64,000 nucleotides of DNA from Streptomyces sp. NBC_01235. Its GTDB lineage: Bacteria; Actinomycetota; Actinomycetes; Streptomycetales; Streptomycetaceae. Numbering within the stretch: position 1 is the stretch's first letter; each line of letters begins with the position of its first letter. The notes beneath the pieces are model-generated. The model ran no database searches, was not told the origin of the DNA, and saw only the letters and a program-made list of their open reading frames with translations. The DNA lies in contig NZ_CP108513.1 of the NCBI RefSeq assembly GCF_035989285.1, forward strand, positions 3,162,001-3,226,000, in the 5' to 3' direction. This document shows positions 19,604 through 28,698 of the stretch, one piece after another. The position numbers and the translations under genes are program-made.

Positions 19604-21622
19604 TTACGAGTACTTGGTGCGCGCCATCGCCACCTGGGCGAGAACCTGCTGGAGCACCTGGCTGCCGGGCGGCACGAGGGCCGGTTCGTACGTCCAGGCG
19701 TGCCCCACCCAGGGGTCGGCGAGGTGGTCCTCGGGCACCGGGGTCAGCCGCAGCAGCCCACGCCACAGCGGATCCAGCAACGGACCGTAACCGTCGGCGT
19801 CCTCCCGGTCGGCGACCATCATCAGGTGGACGCCGACGGCGGGGCCCTCGTCCGCGAGGTAGCGCAGCTGGGTAACGGCACGGTCGTCGAAACCGTGCGG
19901 GAAGTCATGGACGACCAGAAGCTGCTGGGCGGTGTCGAAGCCGGGCGGGAGCGAGTCGGCGGCGCCGCCGCGCACCGCCATCTGCACCAGGTCGACGCGC
20001 TCGGTGAGCCGGCCCAGGAGCGCCGCGACGCCTGCCGCGCCGGCCGCGGGCGGCGACGCGAGCACCCCGCTCTGCACCAGCGGTGCCAGTTCCCGGGCGG
20101 CCGAACCGGCCGGGTCGATGACGTGCACGGTGAACTCGCCCGCCGGATGCACCGCCAGCAGCCTGGCGGTGTGCGCCACCGCCGACTCCATGGCGAGGCG
20201 CCGCAGTTCGTGGGAGTCGGCGAACGAGCCGTCGAAAGCGGCCGACGCCCCGCTGTCGATCCACAGGCCGCGTTCCAGCGGGAGTCGCACCAGCATCGGG
20301 ATGCGCAGTGGGTCGCTCTCGGGCAGATGGAGGTCGCCCAGGCGCAGCGCCATGGGCATCTCCATGGGCACGCGGTAGGCCTGCCAGACGGGGTTGTCCC
20401 AGCGCGCGTACGCGGCGGGCAGCGCCGGTTCGACGACGTCGGCCTCGGCACCGAGCTGGACGAGATCCCGGTCCAGGGCCTCCCGGGCCTGGTCGACGAG
20501 CTGGGCATGCCTGGCTTGCGCCGCCTCGCGGGCGGCGTCGCCCTGACCGCCGATCCTGCTGCGCGGGTCGGACAGGACCTGGTCGAGCTCCTTCTCCATC
20601 CGCGCGTCGGCGAAGTCGACGGCGCTGCGGTAGGCGGCCATGGTGCGGGCAAGGTCCTCGAACATGCCCCAGACCTGGTTGTAGAGCCGCTCCTCCATGG
20701 ACCAGCCGGTCGCGTCACCCGCGACGGGCTGGGCGGGCTGCCCGGGCATGCCCGGGGGCGCGGTGGGCGGGGGCGGGGGCGGGGCCGCGTTCTGCCGGCG
20801 CGGGTGACTGTAGTTGACCGGGCCGCCGGTGGTGGGTGCCGGCGGCGGCGTCGGCTGGGTGGCCGCGGGGTCCGACGGCGTGATCCCCGCCGGGTAGCCG
20901 GTTCCCGAGGGGCTCTGCGGGTCCTGGGTCGGCCCGTACGGGCCGGTGGCGCCCTGAGTGCCCTGCGGGCCGTACGGCGAGCCGCTCTGGTCCGGGCCGA
21001 GCGCTGACGCGGCCGCCTGCCGGGAGCGGTCGCCGTCGGTCGTACGCGGCGGAGCAGACACCGAGCGGGCCAGGCCCTGGGCGACGGCGTCGTTGATACC
21101 GGCCGCGAGCCGGTGCGCCTGCGGCAGGCCCTGGTCGGTGAGGAGTTCGGCGAGGCCGCCCGCGTAGCCCTGGCCGACGGCGCGCACCTTCCAGGCGTCC
21201 TGCCGCCGGTACAGCTCCAGGGCGACGACCGCCGACTCCGCGTCCAGGCCGGTGATGGTGTAGGTGGCGACCTCGGTGCCGTCGAGGCCGGTGACCGCGA
21301 CGAACGGGGCCGCGACGGAACCGAAGCTGTCCGGCCCCCCGACGCCAGCGGGCAACGCGAGCAGGACGTCGACCCGGTGCACGGCCGCCGGCATGGCGTC
21401 CAGGTCCACCGCCAGGCGGTGGTCCGCGGCCGCCTGCCGGGAGACCTCCAGGCCGGGCAGCGTGGGTACGCCCGGGTGGGCCACCCATTCGACGCCGCGG
21501 ACCTTGCCGTTCTCGTCGCCGAGCGTGGCCGCCGCCACGACCGGCCGGCCGGCCGAGATCCGGATCTCGAGCCGGACCTGGGAGAGCGGGTGGTTCTGCC
21601 CCCGCACCAGCTCGGCCGTCAT
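19604..21622 (-). CDS. TerD domain protein with long C-terminal extension
   Basis: 672 aa. An N-terminal TerD domain (about 1-180; LSQVRLEIRISAGRPVV, then GLDAESAVVALELYRRQDAWKV) is followed by a Pro/Gln/Gly-rich linker (about 200-300) with PPPPPP runs. The C-terminal region (about 310-672) contains LRLGDLHLPESDPLRIP and ends in LHLMMVAD-like segments. That region looks like the DNA-translocase-like domain of FtsK/SpoIIIE without a clear Walker A. TerD domains bind Ca2+ and belong to tellurite/stress-response systems. It lies between terD and terC on the same strand with its own ATG 53 bp after terD. Its role as a scaffold linking TerC and TerD is inference. Confidence 0.8.
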   Translation of the reverse strand: MTAELVRGQNHPLSQVRLEIRISAGRPVVAAATLGDENGKVRGVEWVAHPGVPTLPGLEVSRQAAADHRLAVDLDAMPAAVHRVDVLLALPAGVGGPDSFGSVAAPFVAVTGLDGTEVATYTITGLDAESAVVALELYRRQDAWKVRAVGQGYAGGLAELLTDQGLPQAHRLAAGINDAVAQGLARSVSAPPRTTDGDRSRQAAASALGPDQSGSPYGPQGTQGATGPYGPTQDPQSPSGTGYPAGITPSDPAATQPTPPPAPTTGGPVNYSHPRRQNAAPPPPPPTAPPGMPGQPAQPVAGDATGWSMEERLYNQVWGMFEDLARTMAAYRSAVDFADARMEKELDQVLSDPRSRIGGQGDAAREAAQARHAQLVDQAREALDRDLVQLGAEADVVEPALPAAYARWDNPVWQAYRVPMEMPMALRLGDLHLPESDPLRIPMLVRLPLERGLWIDSGASAAFDGSFADSHELRRLAMESAVAHTARLLAVHPAGEFTVHVIDPAGSAARELAPLVQSGVLASPPAAGAAGVAALLGRLTERVDLVQMAVRGGAADSLPPGFDTAQQLLVVHDFPHGFDDRAVTQLRYLADEGPAVGVHLMMVADREDADGYGPLLDPLWRGLLRLTPVPEDHLADPWVGHAWTYEPALVPPGSQVLQQVLAQVAMARTKYS

Positions 21623-21675
21623 CGCCTGTCGTCCCCCTGCGTCGCGTGTGGTGTTGTCGGGTGCCGCTCGCCGCG

Positions 21676-22254
21676 CTACAGCGCCGGCAGGATCGCGGGC
21701 ATCAGGTCCTGGAAGGTGCGGCCGTTGGCCGGCGTGCCCAGTGCCGTCATGTTCCAGCCCCCGCCCACGCGGTGCACCTTCGCCATGATCTGGGCCGTGT
21801 AGGCGCCGCCGCCCGCGAGCGTGTAGCGCGCGAGCTCCTGGCCGTTGGTCTCGTCGACCAGACGGCAGAAGGCGTTCTGCACTTCCTGGAACGTCTGCCC
21901 GGTGAAGGAGTTGACGGTGAAGATGATCTGGTCGATGTGGACCGGCACACGCGCGAGGTCGACGAGGATCGCCTCGTCGTCGCCGCCCTGGCCGACACCG
22001 CCGACGAGGTTGTCACCGGTGTGACGGACGGAGCCGTCGTCGCTCACCAGGTGCCGGAAGAAGACGACGTCGACCGGCTGCTTGTCCGCGAACAGAACGG
22101 CGGAGGCGTCAAGGTCGATCTCCCGGGTCCGGGAGCCGAACAGGCCGCGCCGCGGGGCCGCCTGCCAGCCGAGACCCATGCGCACCGCGGTCAGGCTGCC
22201 CCCGTCGTTCTTCTGCAGACTGATGGCCTGACCCTTGGTCATGTTGACGGTCAC
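21676..22254 (-). CDS. TerD family protein
   Basis: 192 aa, the full length of stand-alone TerD/TerE proteins. MTKGQAISLQKNDG is the family start; LDASAVLFADKQPVDVVFFRHL and HTGDNLVGGVGQGGDDEAI carry the acidic Ca2+-binding loops. Cytosolic TerD proteins take part in metal, phage and oxidative stress responses together with TerC. GTG 22254 follows GAGAGGGG; ATG 22242 is an alternative start. Upstream, between terD and uvrB, lies a palindrome at 22324-22338. Confidence 0.93.
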   Translation of the reverse strand: MTVNMTKGQAISLQKNDGGSLTAVRMGLGWQAAPRRGLFGSRTREIDLDASAVLFADKQPVDVVFFRHLVSDDGSVRHTGDNLVGGVGQGGDDEAILVDLARVPVHIDQIIFTVNSFTGQTFQEVQNAFCRLVDETNGQELARYTLAGGGAYTAQIMAKVHRVGGGWNMTALGTPANGRTFQDLMPAILPAL

Positions 22255-22323
22255 GCGCTGATTCCCCTCTCGGACTGTCCCCTGTTGCCGCGGACCCCGC
22301 GGTTGACGGAAACCCTACGCAAG

Positions 22324-22338
22324 GGCACTGACAGTGCC
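22324..22338. promoter_or_regulatory. 15-bp palindrome upstream of terD
   Basis: GGCACTG-A-CAGTGCC (7-1-7) lies about 70-85 bp before the terD start in the 159-bp gap to uvrB. It is a candidate operator for an unknown dimeric regulator. No promoter boxes could be fixed with confidence. Confidence 0.4.
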
Positions 22339-22413
22339 GTACCCAGGCCCGCACTTTGTGTCGTTCTTGCAACACAGCGCGTGCGTGGCCCGGGCACCGC
22401 GGCCGCACGTCCG

Positions 22414-24558
22414 TCAGGCCAGACCCGCCTCCCTCATCTGACGCAGTTCCTTCTTCATCTCGGAGACCTCGTCGCGGATCCGGGCGGCGACCTCGAACTG
22501 GAGGTCCGCAGCGGCGGCCCGCATGCGCTCTGTCATTTCCTCGATCTGCTCGGCGAGTTCGGCCGCGGGACGGTCGGTCGGCACCGTCTCCTTGGCCTTG
22601 CCCTTGGCCGTCTTGGCCTTCGCGCCCTTGGCCGCCCTGTCGCCGAGGGAGGGCACCGGAGCCTTGGTGCCCCGCCCGTCCTTCTTCGCGCGATAGCCCG
22701 AGCCGAGCAACTGCTCCGTGTCGACCTCCTCACGGGAGATCTGGGCGACGATGTCGTTGATCTTCTTGCGGAGCGGCTGCGGGTCGATGCCCATCGCCGT
22801 GTTGTAGGCGACCTGCTTCTCCCGGCGGCGGTTGGTCTCCTCGATGGCCCGCTCCATACCCGGGGTGATCTTGTCTGCGTACATGTGCACCTGACCGGAG
22901 ACGTTGCGCGCCGCGCGGCCGATGGTCTGGATCAGCGAGGTGCCGGAGCGCAGGAAGCCCTCCTTGTCGGCGTCGAGGATCGCCACCAGGGACACCTCGG
23001 GCAGGTCGAGGCCCTCCCGCAGGAGGTTGATGCCGACCAGGACGTCGAACTCGCCGGCGCGCAGCTCACGCAGCAGCTCGATACGGCGCAGCGTGTCGAC
23101 GTCACTGTGCAGATAGCGCACCTGGATGCCGAGTTCCAGGAAGTAGTCCGTGAGGTCCTCGGCCATCTTCTTGGTGAGCGTGGTGACCAGGACGCGCTCG
23201 TCCTTCTCCACCCGCGTGCGGATCTCGTGCACCAAGTCGTCGATCTGGCCCTCGGTGGGCTTGACGACGACCTCCGGGTCGATGAGGCCGGTGGGGCGGA
23301 TGATCTGCTCGACGACCCCGTCCCCGCGCGAGAGCTCGTACTTGCCGGGCGTCGCCGACAGGTAGACGGTCTGGCCGATGCGCTCCTGGAACTCCTCCCA
23401 CTTCAGCGGGCGGTTGTCGAGGGCGGAGGGCAGCCGGAAGCCGTGGTCGACCAGGGTGCGCTTGCGGGAGGCGTCGCCCTCGTACATGGCGCCGATCTGC
23501 GGGACGGTGACATGGGATTCGTCGATGACGAGCAGGAAGTCGTCCGGGAAGTAGTCGAGCAGGGTGTTCGGCGGGGAGCCGGGCGAACGGCCGTCGAAGT
23601 GCATCGAGTAGTTCTCCACGCCGGAGCAGGAGCCGATCTGGCGGAGCATCTCCAGGTCGTAGGTGGTGCGCATCCGCAGCCGCTGGGCCTCCAGGAGCTT
23701 GCCCTGCTTCTCCAGCTCGGCCAGGCGCTCGCCCAGCTCCTTCTCGATGTCGTTGGCCGCCCGCTCCAGGCGCTCGGGGCCCGCGACGTAGTGGGAGGCC
23801 GGGAAGACGTACAACTGCTGGTCGTCGCTGATGATCTCGCCTGTGAGCGGGTGCAGAGTGGACAGGGCCTCGATCTCGTCGCCGAACATCTCGATACGGA
23901 CGGCGAGCTCCTCGTAGACCGGGAAGATCTCGATGGTGTCGCCGCGCACCCGGAAGGTGCCGCGGGTGAAGGCCAGGTCGTTGCGCGTGTACTGGATGTC
24001 GACGAAGCGGCGCAGCAGCTGGTCCCGGTCGAGTTCGTCGCCCACTCTCAGGGGGACCATCCGGTCCACGTACTCCTGCGGAGTACCGAGACCGTAGATG
24101 CAGGAGACCGAGGCGACCACGACGACGTCGCGGCGGGTGAGCAGCGAGTTGGTCGCGGAGTGGCGCAGGCGCTCGACCTCCTCGTTGATCGAGGAGTCCT
24201 TCTCGATGTAGGTGTCCGACTGCGGGACGTACGCCTCGGGCTGGTAGTAGTCGTAGTACGAGACGAAGTATTCGACCGCGTTGTTCGGCAGCAGTTCGCG
24301 GAACTCGTTCGCCAGCTGGGCGGCCAGGGTCTTGTTCGGTGCCATCACCAGGGTCGGGCGCTGGAGCTTCTCGATCATCCACGCGGTGGTCGCGGACTTT
24401 CCGGTGCCGGTCGCGCCCAGCAGGACGACATCCTTCTCACCTGCCTCGATGCGCTTGGCCAGCTCGGCGATGGCCGCCGGCTGGTCGCCGCTGGGCTGGT
24501 AGGGGCTGACGACCTCGAAAGGCGCCACCGTGCGTTCGATCTGGGAAACGGGCCGCAT
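22414..24558 (-). CDS. uvrB: Excinuclease ABC subunit B
   Basis: About 714 aa. UvrB is the DNA-unwinding and damage-verification subunit. Walker [12 protein letters not shown] (about 47-57), the beta-hairpin [14 protein letters not shown] that clamps DNA, helicase motifs [11 protein letters not shown] and TIGRAARNV, and the C-terminal UVR motif (about 670-705) that binds UvrA/UvrC. A Lys-rich linker ([14 protein letters not shown]) precedes the UVR motif. ATG 24558 is chosen as the conserved start ([19 protein letters not shown]); the frame extends to 24588. I saw no clear LexA box upstream. Confidence 0.97.
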   Translation of the reverse strand: MRPVSQIERTVAPFEVVSPYQPSGDQPAAIAELAKRIEAGEKDVVLLGATGTGKSATTAWMIEKLQRPTLVMAPNKTLAAQLANEFRELLPNNAVEYFVSYYDYYQPEAYVPQSDTYIEKDSSINEEVERLRHSATNSLLTRRDVVVVASVSCIYGLGTPQEYVDRMVPLRVGDELDRDQLLRRFVDIQYTRNDLAFTRGTFRVRGDTIEIFPVYEELAVRIEMFGDEIEALSTLHPLTGEIISDDQQLYVFPASHYVAGPERLERAANDIEKELGERLAELEKQGKLLEAQRLRMRTTYDLEMLRQIGSCSGVENYSMHFDGRSPGSPPNTLLDYFPDDFLLVIDESHVTVPQIGAMYEGDASRKRTLVDHGFRLPSALDNRPLKWEEFQERIGQTVYLSATPGKYELSRGDGVVEQIIRPTGLIDPEVVVKPTEGQIDDLVHEIRTRVEKDERVLVTTLTKKMAEDLTDYFLELGIQVRYLHSDVDTLRRIELLRELRAGEFDVLVGINLLREGLDLPEVSLVAILDADKEGFLRSGTSLIQTIGRAARNVSGQVHMYADKITPGMERAIEETNRRREKQVAYNTAMGIDPQPLRKKINDIVAQISREEVDTEQLLGSGYRAKKDGRGTKAPVPSLGDRAAKGAKAKTAKGKAKETVPTDRPAAELAEQIEEMTERMRAAAADLQFEVAARIRDEVSEMKKELRQMREAGLA

Positions 24559-24645
24559 GCCATCCACCGTACGACCCCTCACTGACAACGGGGTCCGATC
24601 AGGGGTTTGGCCGAAGCGGGCACCGAGGTTGCTCGGGTGGGGGAC

Positions 24646-25512
24646 TCAGCGGTTCTGCGGGGTGCGGGACCCGCGGTGCGCCACCTTCCGCCGGCCGCGG
24701 AGCTGGGAGCGGCGCGACGGGTGTGTGGCCGGCAGATGCGCCGGGACGCCGGGTTTGTGCTCGGCGGGGGTCCAGTCGGGCTTGCCCATGACCATCAGCG
24801 GATCGAACATCACCACGACGCCCGCGAGGCAGAGGAAGGCCAGGGGCCCGATCAGCATCGGCGCGAGGAGGGCGGCGGCCGAGTCGCCCGTGGCCGGAGC
24901 CTCGGTGGTGTGCAGATGGACGCTCAGGGCGGCCATGCCGGTGTAGTGCATGCCGGCGACGGCCAGCCCCATGACGAGGCCGGCGCCGACGCTCCACAGG
25001 AAGCCCCTGACCTGCCCCGCGGCCCACAGGGCGGCGGTGGCGGCGACCATGGCTATGGCGACGGAGCAGGCCACGGTGAACGTGTTGTACTCGAAGTTGC
25101 CGTTGAAGCGCATCCCGGCCATGCCCAGGTAGTGCATCGTCGCGATGCCCAGGCCGGTGACAGTGCCCCCGGTGAACAGTGCGGTCCCGGACGCACCCTT
25201 GTAGCCGACTATGAAGATCCCGACGCCCACCATGAGGATGGCGACGCCCAGGCTCGCGTAGGTCGTCGGTTTGTCGTAGTGGATCGGGGCGCCTTCGACC
25301 GTGAAGCCGATCATCGCGATGAAGTGCATGGTCCAGATGCCCGAGCCGATCGCCGCCGCGCCGAGGGCGAGCCAGCCGGGACGCCAGGAGTGGGCGACGA
25401 GCCGGGCTCTGGTGGCGCAGCGCAGACCGAGGGCACCGCCGAGGCAGGCCATGAGGTAGGCCACCAGCGGTGTGACGAGTCCGTAGCTGAAACCGTCGAC
25501 CGTGCCTTGCAT
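24646..25512 (-). CDS. MHYT domain membrane sensor protein
   Basis: 288 aa, about seven membrane helices. Three MHYT repeats are visible: GIWTMHFIAMIGF, IATMHYLGMAGM and GMHYTGMAAL, each with the Met/His pair proposed to bind copper or sense O2, CO or NO. No GGDEF/EAL or kinase domain follows; the protein ends in a short Arg-rich tail, so it is a stand-alone sensor module. The ATG is preceded by GAAGGG. It is upstream of uvrB on the same strand, 87 bp away. Output partner unknown. Confidence 0.88.
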   Translation of the reverse strand: MQGTVDGFSYGLVTPLVAYLMACLGGALGLRCATRARLVAHSWRPGWLALGAAAIGSGIWTMHFIAMIGFTVEGAPIHYDKPTTYASLGVAILMVGVGIFIVGYKGASGTALFTGGTVTGLGIATMHYLGMAGMRFNGNFEYNTFTVACSVAIAMVAATAALWAAGQVRGFLWSVGAGLVMGLAVAGMHYTGMAALSVHLHTTEAPATGDSAAALLAPMLIGPLAFLCLAGVVVMFDPLMVMGKPDWTPAEHKPGVPAHLPATHPSRRSQLRGRRKVAHRGSRTPQNR

Positions 25513-25795
25513 GCGCGGTTGCCCTTCGCCCTGTTGGTGGATTTTCCGAACGCGCCCCTCCCAGGACCGCTCAGCGCGGCCAAAGGCTGAGAGAGAGTAT
25601 GACCCCCACCGGAATGGTCGAACGATTTTCCGGAAAAGAAACACGCCCTTGCCCCACATGTGCGGCACCAGTGAGCGGCCTCGGGCGTCTCCTTTCGTTC
25701 TGCGGCCGTCCTGCACTCCCCCGACGCTCCCTCACCGTTGACCCTCTGCTGCCAGAGGTGAGCTGTACGCGATCACCCCGGCGCGAGGGGTACGC

Positions 25796-26403
25796 ATGCA
25801 CGCGCGCGCAGCTGCCGCCAGAGCCACCGCCGCGGTCCTGGGCACCGTCGCCCTCCCGCTCCCCGTCCACGACGCCCGGGCAGACATCGCCGCACGGCCC
25901 TCGTTGATCGCGCACCGGGGAGCCTCCGCCTACGCCCCCCGAGAACACCCTGGACGCCGTCGGCGACGCCGCCTCGCTGGGCATCCTCTGGGTGGAGAAC
26001 GACGTCCAGCGCACCAAGGACGGCGAGCTCGTAGTGATCCACGACGACAGTCTCCGCCGTACGACCGACGCCGAGGAGGTGTTTCCCGGGTGTGCTCCCT
26101 GGAAGGTGAAGGACTTCACCGCGGCCGAGATCGCACGGCTCGACGCGGGCAGCTGGTTCGATGCCTCGTACGCGGGCGCGCACGTCGCACGCCTCCCTCT
26201 CCGGGGGATACGTCTCCGCCGTGCACGCGCTCACCGGACCGCACGGCAGGCCGATGGAGGCGTTTGCCTGGACCGTCGAGGACGCCTCGACCGCTCGGCC
26301 CGTCGCCGGCTACGGCGTCGACGGCGTCATCAGGCACAAGCCCGACGTGGTGCGGCGGGCCTTGCCGGTACTGAGTACCAGTACTGACGTGTGCGGGCAC
26401 TGA
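25796..26403 (+). pseudogene. Secreted glycerophosphodiester phosphodiesterase, disrupted
   Basis: The start is intact: ATG with GAGGGG upstream, a signal peptide, then RPSLIAHRGASAYAP, the GDPD catalytic start with HRG. A one-base excess in a six-C run near 25937 shifts the frame. In the next frame the enzyme continues (WVENDVQRTKDGELVVIHDD, RTTDAEEVFPGCAPWKVKDF) to about 26180. There an internal segment of roughly 80 residues is missing, and a third frame carries the C-terminal part (SGGYVSAVHALTGPHGRP to KPDVVRRALP). The enzyme would hydrolyse glycerophosphodiesters outside the cell; this copy cannot. Confidence 0.82.
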
Positions 26404-26452
26404 CGTCCGGCGGTCCCGGGGCGTTGTCAGTGGCAGCCCGTACGGTGGGCGC

Positions 26453-27007
26453 ATGGACAGCCATGGGCAGTACGAGCAGCAGGTCGTGTGGACCGTCGTC
26501 GGCACCGACATCGGTCCGCTGTTGCTGGCCGCGACCGGCGAGGGTCTGCTCAACGTCGTGTTTCACGCCACCGACGCGGTGCGCGACAAGGCGCTCGACC
26601 GGCTGGCCGGCCGATTGGGCACGGAGCCCGTCGAGGCACCCGACTCGCCTCTGCTGGCCGAGGTCATACGGCAGGTCGAGGCCTACTTCGCGGGTGAGCG
26701 GCGCGACTTCGAGCTGCCATTGGACTGGTCGCTGATCGCGGGTTTCAACCGACAGGTGCTGCGCGAACTCGCCTCGGGCGTCCCGTACGGGGCGGTCGTC
26801 GGCTATGGCGATCTGGCCAAGCGGGTCGGGCAGCCGGGGGCGGCCCAGGCGGTGGGGGTGGCGATGGGTTCCAATCCCCTGCCGGTGGTGGTGCCCTGCC
26901 ACCGGGTCGTGGAGAGCGACGGCGGCATCGGCGGGTTCGGCGGCGGCCTGGAGACAAAGCGGAAGCTGCTCGCTCTGGAAGGGGTCCTGCCCGAACCGCT
27001 GTTCTGA
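26453..27007 (+). CDS. ogt: Methylated-DNA--[protein]-cysteine S-methyltransferase
   Basis: 184 aa. A suicide repair protein that takes the alkyl group from O6-methylguanine. The C-terminal domain has GFNRQVLRELASGVPYGAVVGYGDLA, the DNA-binding helix with arginine finger region, and the active-site VVVPCHRVV with the acceptor Cys. The N-terminal domain is of the short Ogt type. ATG 26453 or the in-frame ATG at 26462 could be the start. Together with uvrA, uvrB and the uracil-DNA glycosylase it makes the window rich in DNA repair genes, though they are not one operon. Confidence 0.95.
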   Translation: MDSHGQYEQQVVWTVVGTDIGPLLLAATGEGLLNVVFHATDAVRDKALDRLAGRLGTEPVEAPDSPLLAEVIRQVEAYFAGERRDFELPLDWSLIAGFNRQVLRELASGVPYGAVVGYGDLAKRVGQPGAAQAVGVAMGSNPLPVVVPCHRVVESDGGIGGFGGGLETKRKLLALEGVLPEPLF

Positions 27008-27260
27008 GGGCCGTTCCGAGGCGTTCTGAGGTCTGGGCGAGGCGGACGGCAGGGGGAGACTGCGCCGGTGACCACACTCGTCACGCATCCGTACGCCCGC
27101 GCCACGATACGGCGCAGGCCGTGACCGCCGTCGAGCGTGCCGCCGCGGCGCCCGTCGACACCGATCTTCTGCTCTTCGCCCGGAACGGAATCGGGAAGGG
27201 AAAGGGAAAGGGGAAGAGAGACAGGACCGAGACGGCCGGCCAGAGCGCGGCGGGTCTGTC

Positions 27261-27689
27261 TCAGTCGTAGTGCCGTGCCTCGATGACGTTGCCGTCCGGG
27301 TCGCGGAAGTAGAAGCTGCGCGTGGCCTCGCCGCGGGCGCCGAAGGAGCCGTGCGAGACGTCCGAGACGGGGACGGCGCCCTCCTGAAGGCGGGCGCGGA
27401 GGGCGTCGAAGTCGCCCTGGGGCAGGGCGAGGCAGACGTGGTTCACGGGGTGTCCCGCGCTGTCGGCGGCGCCGGGCAGCATCTTCATGCGCTCCGCCAT
27501 CGACAACGGCATGAGGTCGAGGATGGCCTCCTCGTTGACGCGTACGGAGGGAAAGGGTTCCTTGCCGGCGGCGAACTCGGGGAGCCGGACGGGCTCCAGT
27601 CCGACGGCCTTCCCGTAGAAGTCGGCGGCGGCGATCGGGTCACGTACCCAGAGGACGACGTGGTCGAGACGTGTCGTGTTGTCCGTCAT
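27261..27689 (-). CDS. VOC family (glyoxalase/bleomycin resistance-like) protein
   Basis: 142 aa, two beta-alpha-beta-beta-beta modules: LDHVVLWVRDPIAAADFYGKAVGLEPV and VNHVCLALPQGDFDALRARL, ending SFYFRDPDGNVIEARHYD. Metal ligands typical of the fold are His in LDHVVL, His in VNHVCL and Glu in VIEARHY. Function within this superfamily (dioxygenase, lyase or antibiotic binding) cannot be decided. The 250-bp gap before it (27008-27260) holds no gene; it has a purine-rich GGGAAAGGGAAAGG run. Confidence 0.85.
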   Translation of the reverse strand: MTDNTTRLDHVVLWVRDPIAAADFYGKAVGLEPVRLPEFAAGKEPFPSVRVNEEAILDLMPLSMAERMKMLPGAADSAGHPVNHVCLALPQGDFDALRARLQEGAVPVSDVSHGSFGARGEATRSFYFRDPDGNVIEARHYD

Positions 27690-27789
27690 GCGTCCCAGGC
27701 TGGTGTCGTCCCCCACAGGCCGCAAGGGTTTGACCGGACGCGCCGCCCGCCAGAGATGAGGGGAAAGGCGATGGACAGGAGGCGGGCGC

Positions 27790-28698
27790 GTGGTGCTGGT
27801 GGTGTCGCAAGAGGTGCGGGACGCGGTCGACGCGCGTCGACCCGTGGTTGCCCTGGAGTCCACGATCATCTCGCACGGGCTGCCCCGCCCGCGCAACTTG
27901 GAGGTGGCGCTGGAGCTGGAGGCGGTCGTACGCGCGCAGGGCGCCGTGCCGGCGACGATCGCGGTGCTGGACGGGCGGCCCCACGTGGGCCTGGACAAGG
28001 AGCAACTGGAGCGGGTCGCCAACGAGGACGGGTTCCGCAAGCTGGGCCATCGCGACCTGCCGCTCGCGGTGGCGTCCCGGGCGAGCGGGGCGACCACGGT
28101 GTCGGCGACGGCGCTGCTGGCGACGCTGGCGGGTGTGCGGGTGTTCGCGACGGGCGGGCTCGGCGGGGTGCATCGGGAGTGGACGGTCACCCAGGACGAG
28201 TCGGCCGACCTGGGGCTGCTGGCGAGTACACGGATCACGGTGGTGTGCGCGGGGGTGAAGTCGATCCTGGACGTACCGGCGACCCTGCAGCGGCTGGAGA
28301 CTCTGGGCGTCGCCGTCGCCGGGTACGGCACCGACCGGTTCCCCGGGTTCTACCTGTCCGACTCGGGTCAACCCGTGGACTGGACGCTGGAGACCCCGCG
28401 GCAGGTGGCCGAGGTGATGCGGGCTCAGGACGCGCTCGGGTTGCCGGAGTCGGCGTTGATCGTCGCCAACCCGGTTCCCGAGGAGGAGCAGCTGGATCCC
28501 GAGCTGCACACGCGTGTGCTCGCCGACGCACTGCACGCGTGCGAGGAGGCGGGCGTCACCGGCCAGGGTGTCACGCCGTTTCTGCTCGACTACCTGGTCC
28601 GGCACACCGACGGGGCGTCTCTGAGCGCCAATCTGGCGGCGGTGCGCGGCAACGTGCGGCTGGCGGCGCGGATCGCGGCGGCGTGGGCCGAGGTGTGA
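27790..28698 (+). CDS. psuG: Pseudouridine-5'-phosphate glycosidase
   Basis: 302 aa. Reversibly splits pseudouridine 5'-phosphate into uracil and ribose 5-phosphate. Family blocks: VVALESTIISHGLPRPRNLE at the N-terminus, GATTVSATALLATLAGVRVFATGGLGGVHR with the metal-site region, VVCAGVKSILDVPATLQRLET (catalytic Lys expected here) and YGTDRFPGFYL. AGGAGG lies 7 nt before GTG 27790. It overlaps the kinase by 4 nt (GTGA), forming a pseudouridine catabolic pair. Confidence 0.94.
   Translation: MVLVVSQEVRDAVDARRPVVALESTIISHGLPRPRNLEVALELEAVVRAQGAVPATIAVLDGRPHVGLDKEQLERVANEDGFRKLGHRDLPLAVASRASGATTVSATALLATLAGVRVFATGGLGGVHREWTVTQDESADLGLLASTRITVVCAGVKSILDVPATLQRLETLGVAVAGYGTDRFPGFYLSDSGQPVDWTLETPRQVAEVMRAQDALGLPESALIVANPVPEEEQLDPELHTRVLADALHACEEAGVTGQGVTPFLLDYLVRHTDGASLSANLAAVRGNVRLAARIAAAWAEV

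Noticed and set aside
21646..24585. 979-codon plus-strand frame over uvrB
   Set aside because: Antisense shadow of uvrB and terD with Val/Asp/Arg-rich composition typical of such frames.
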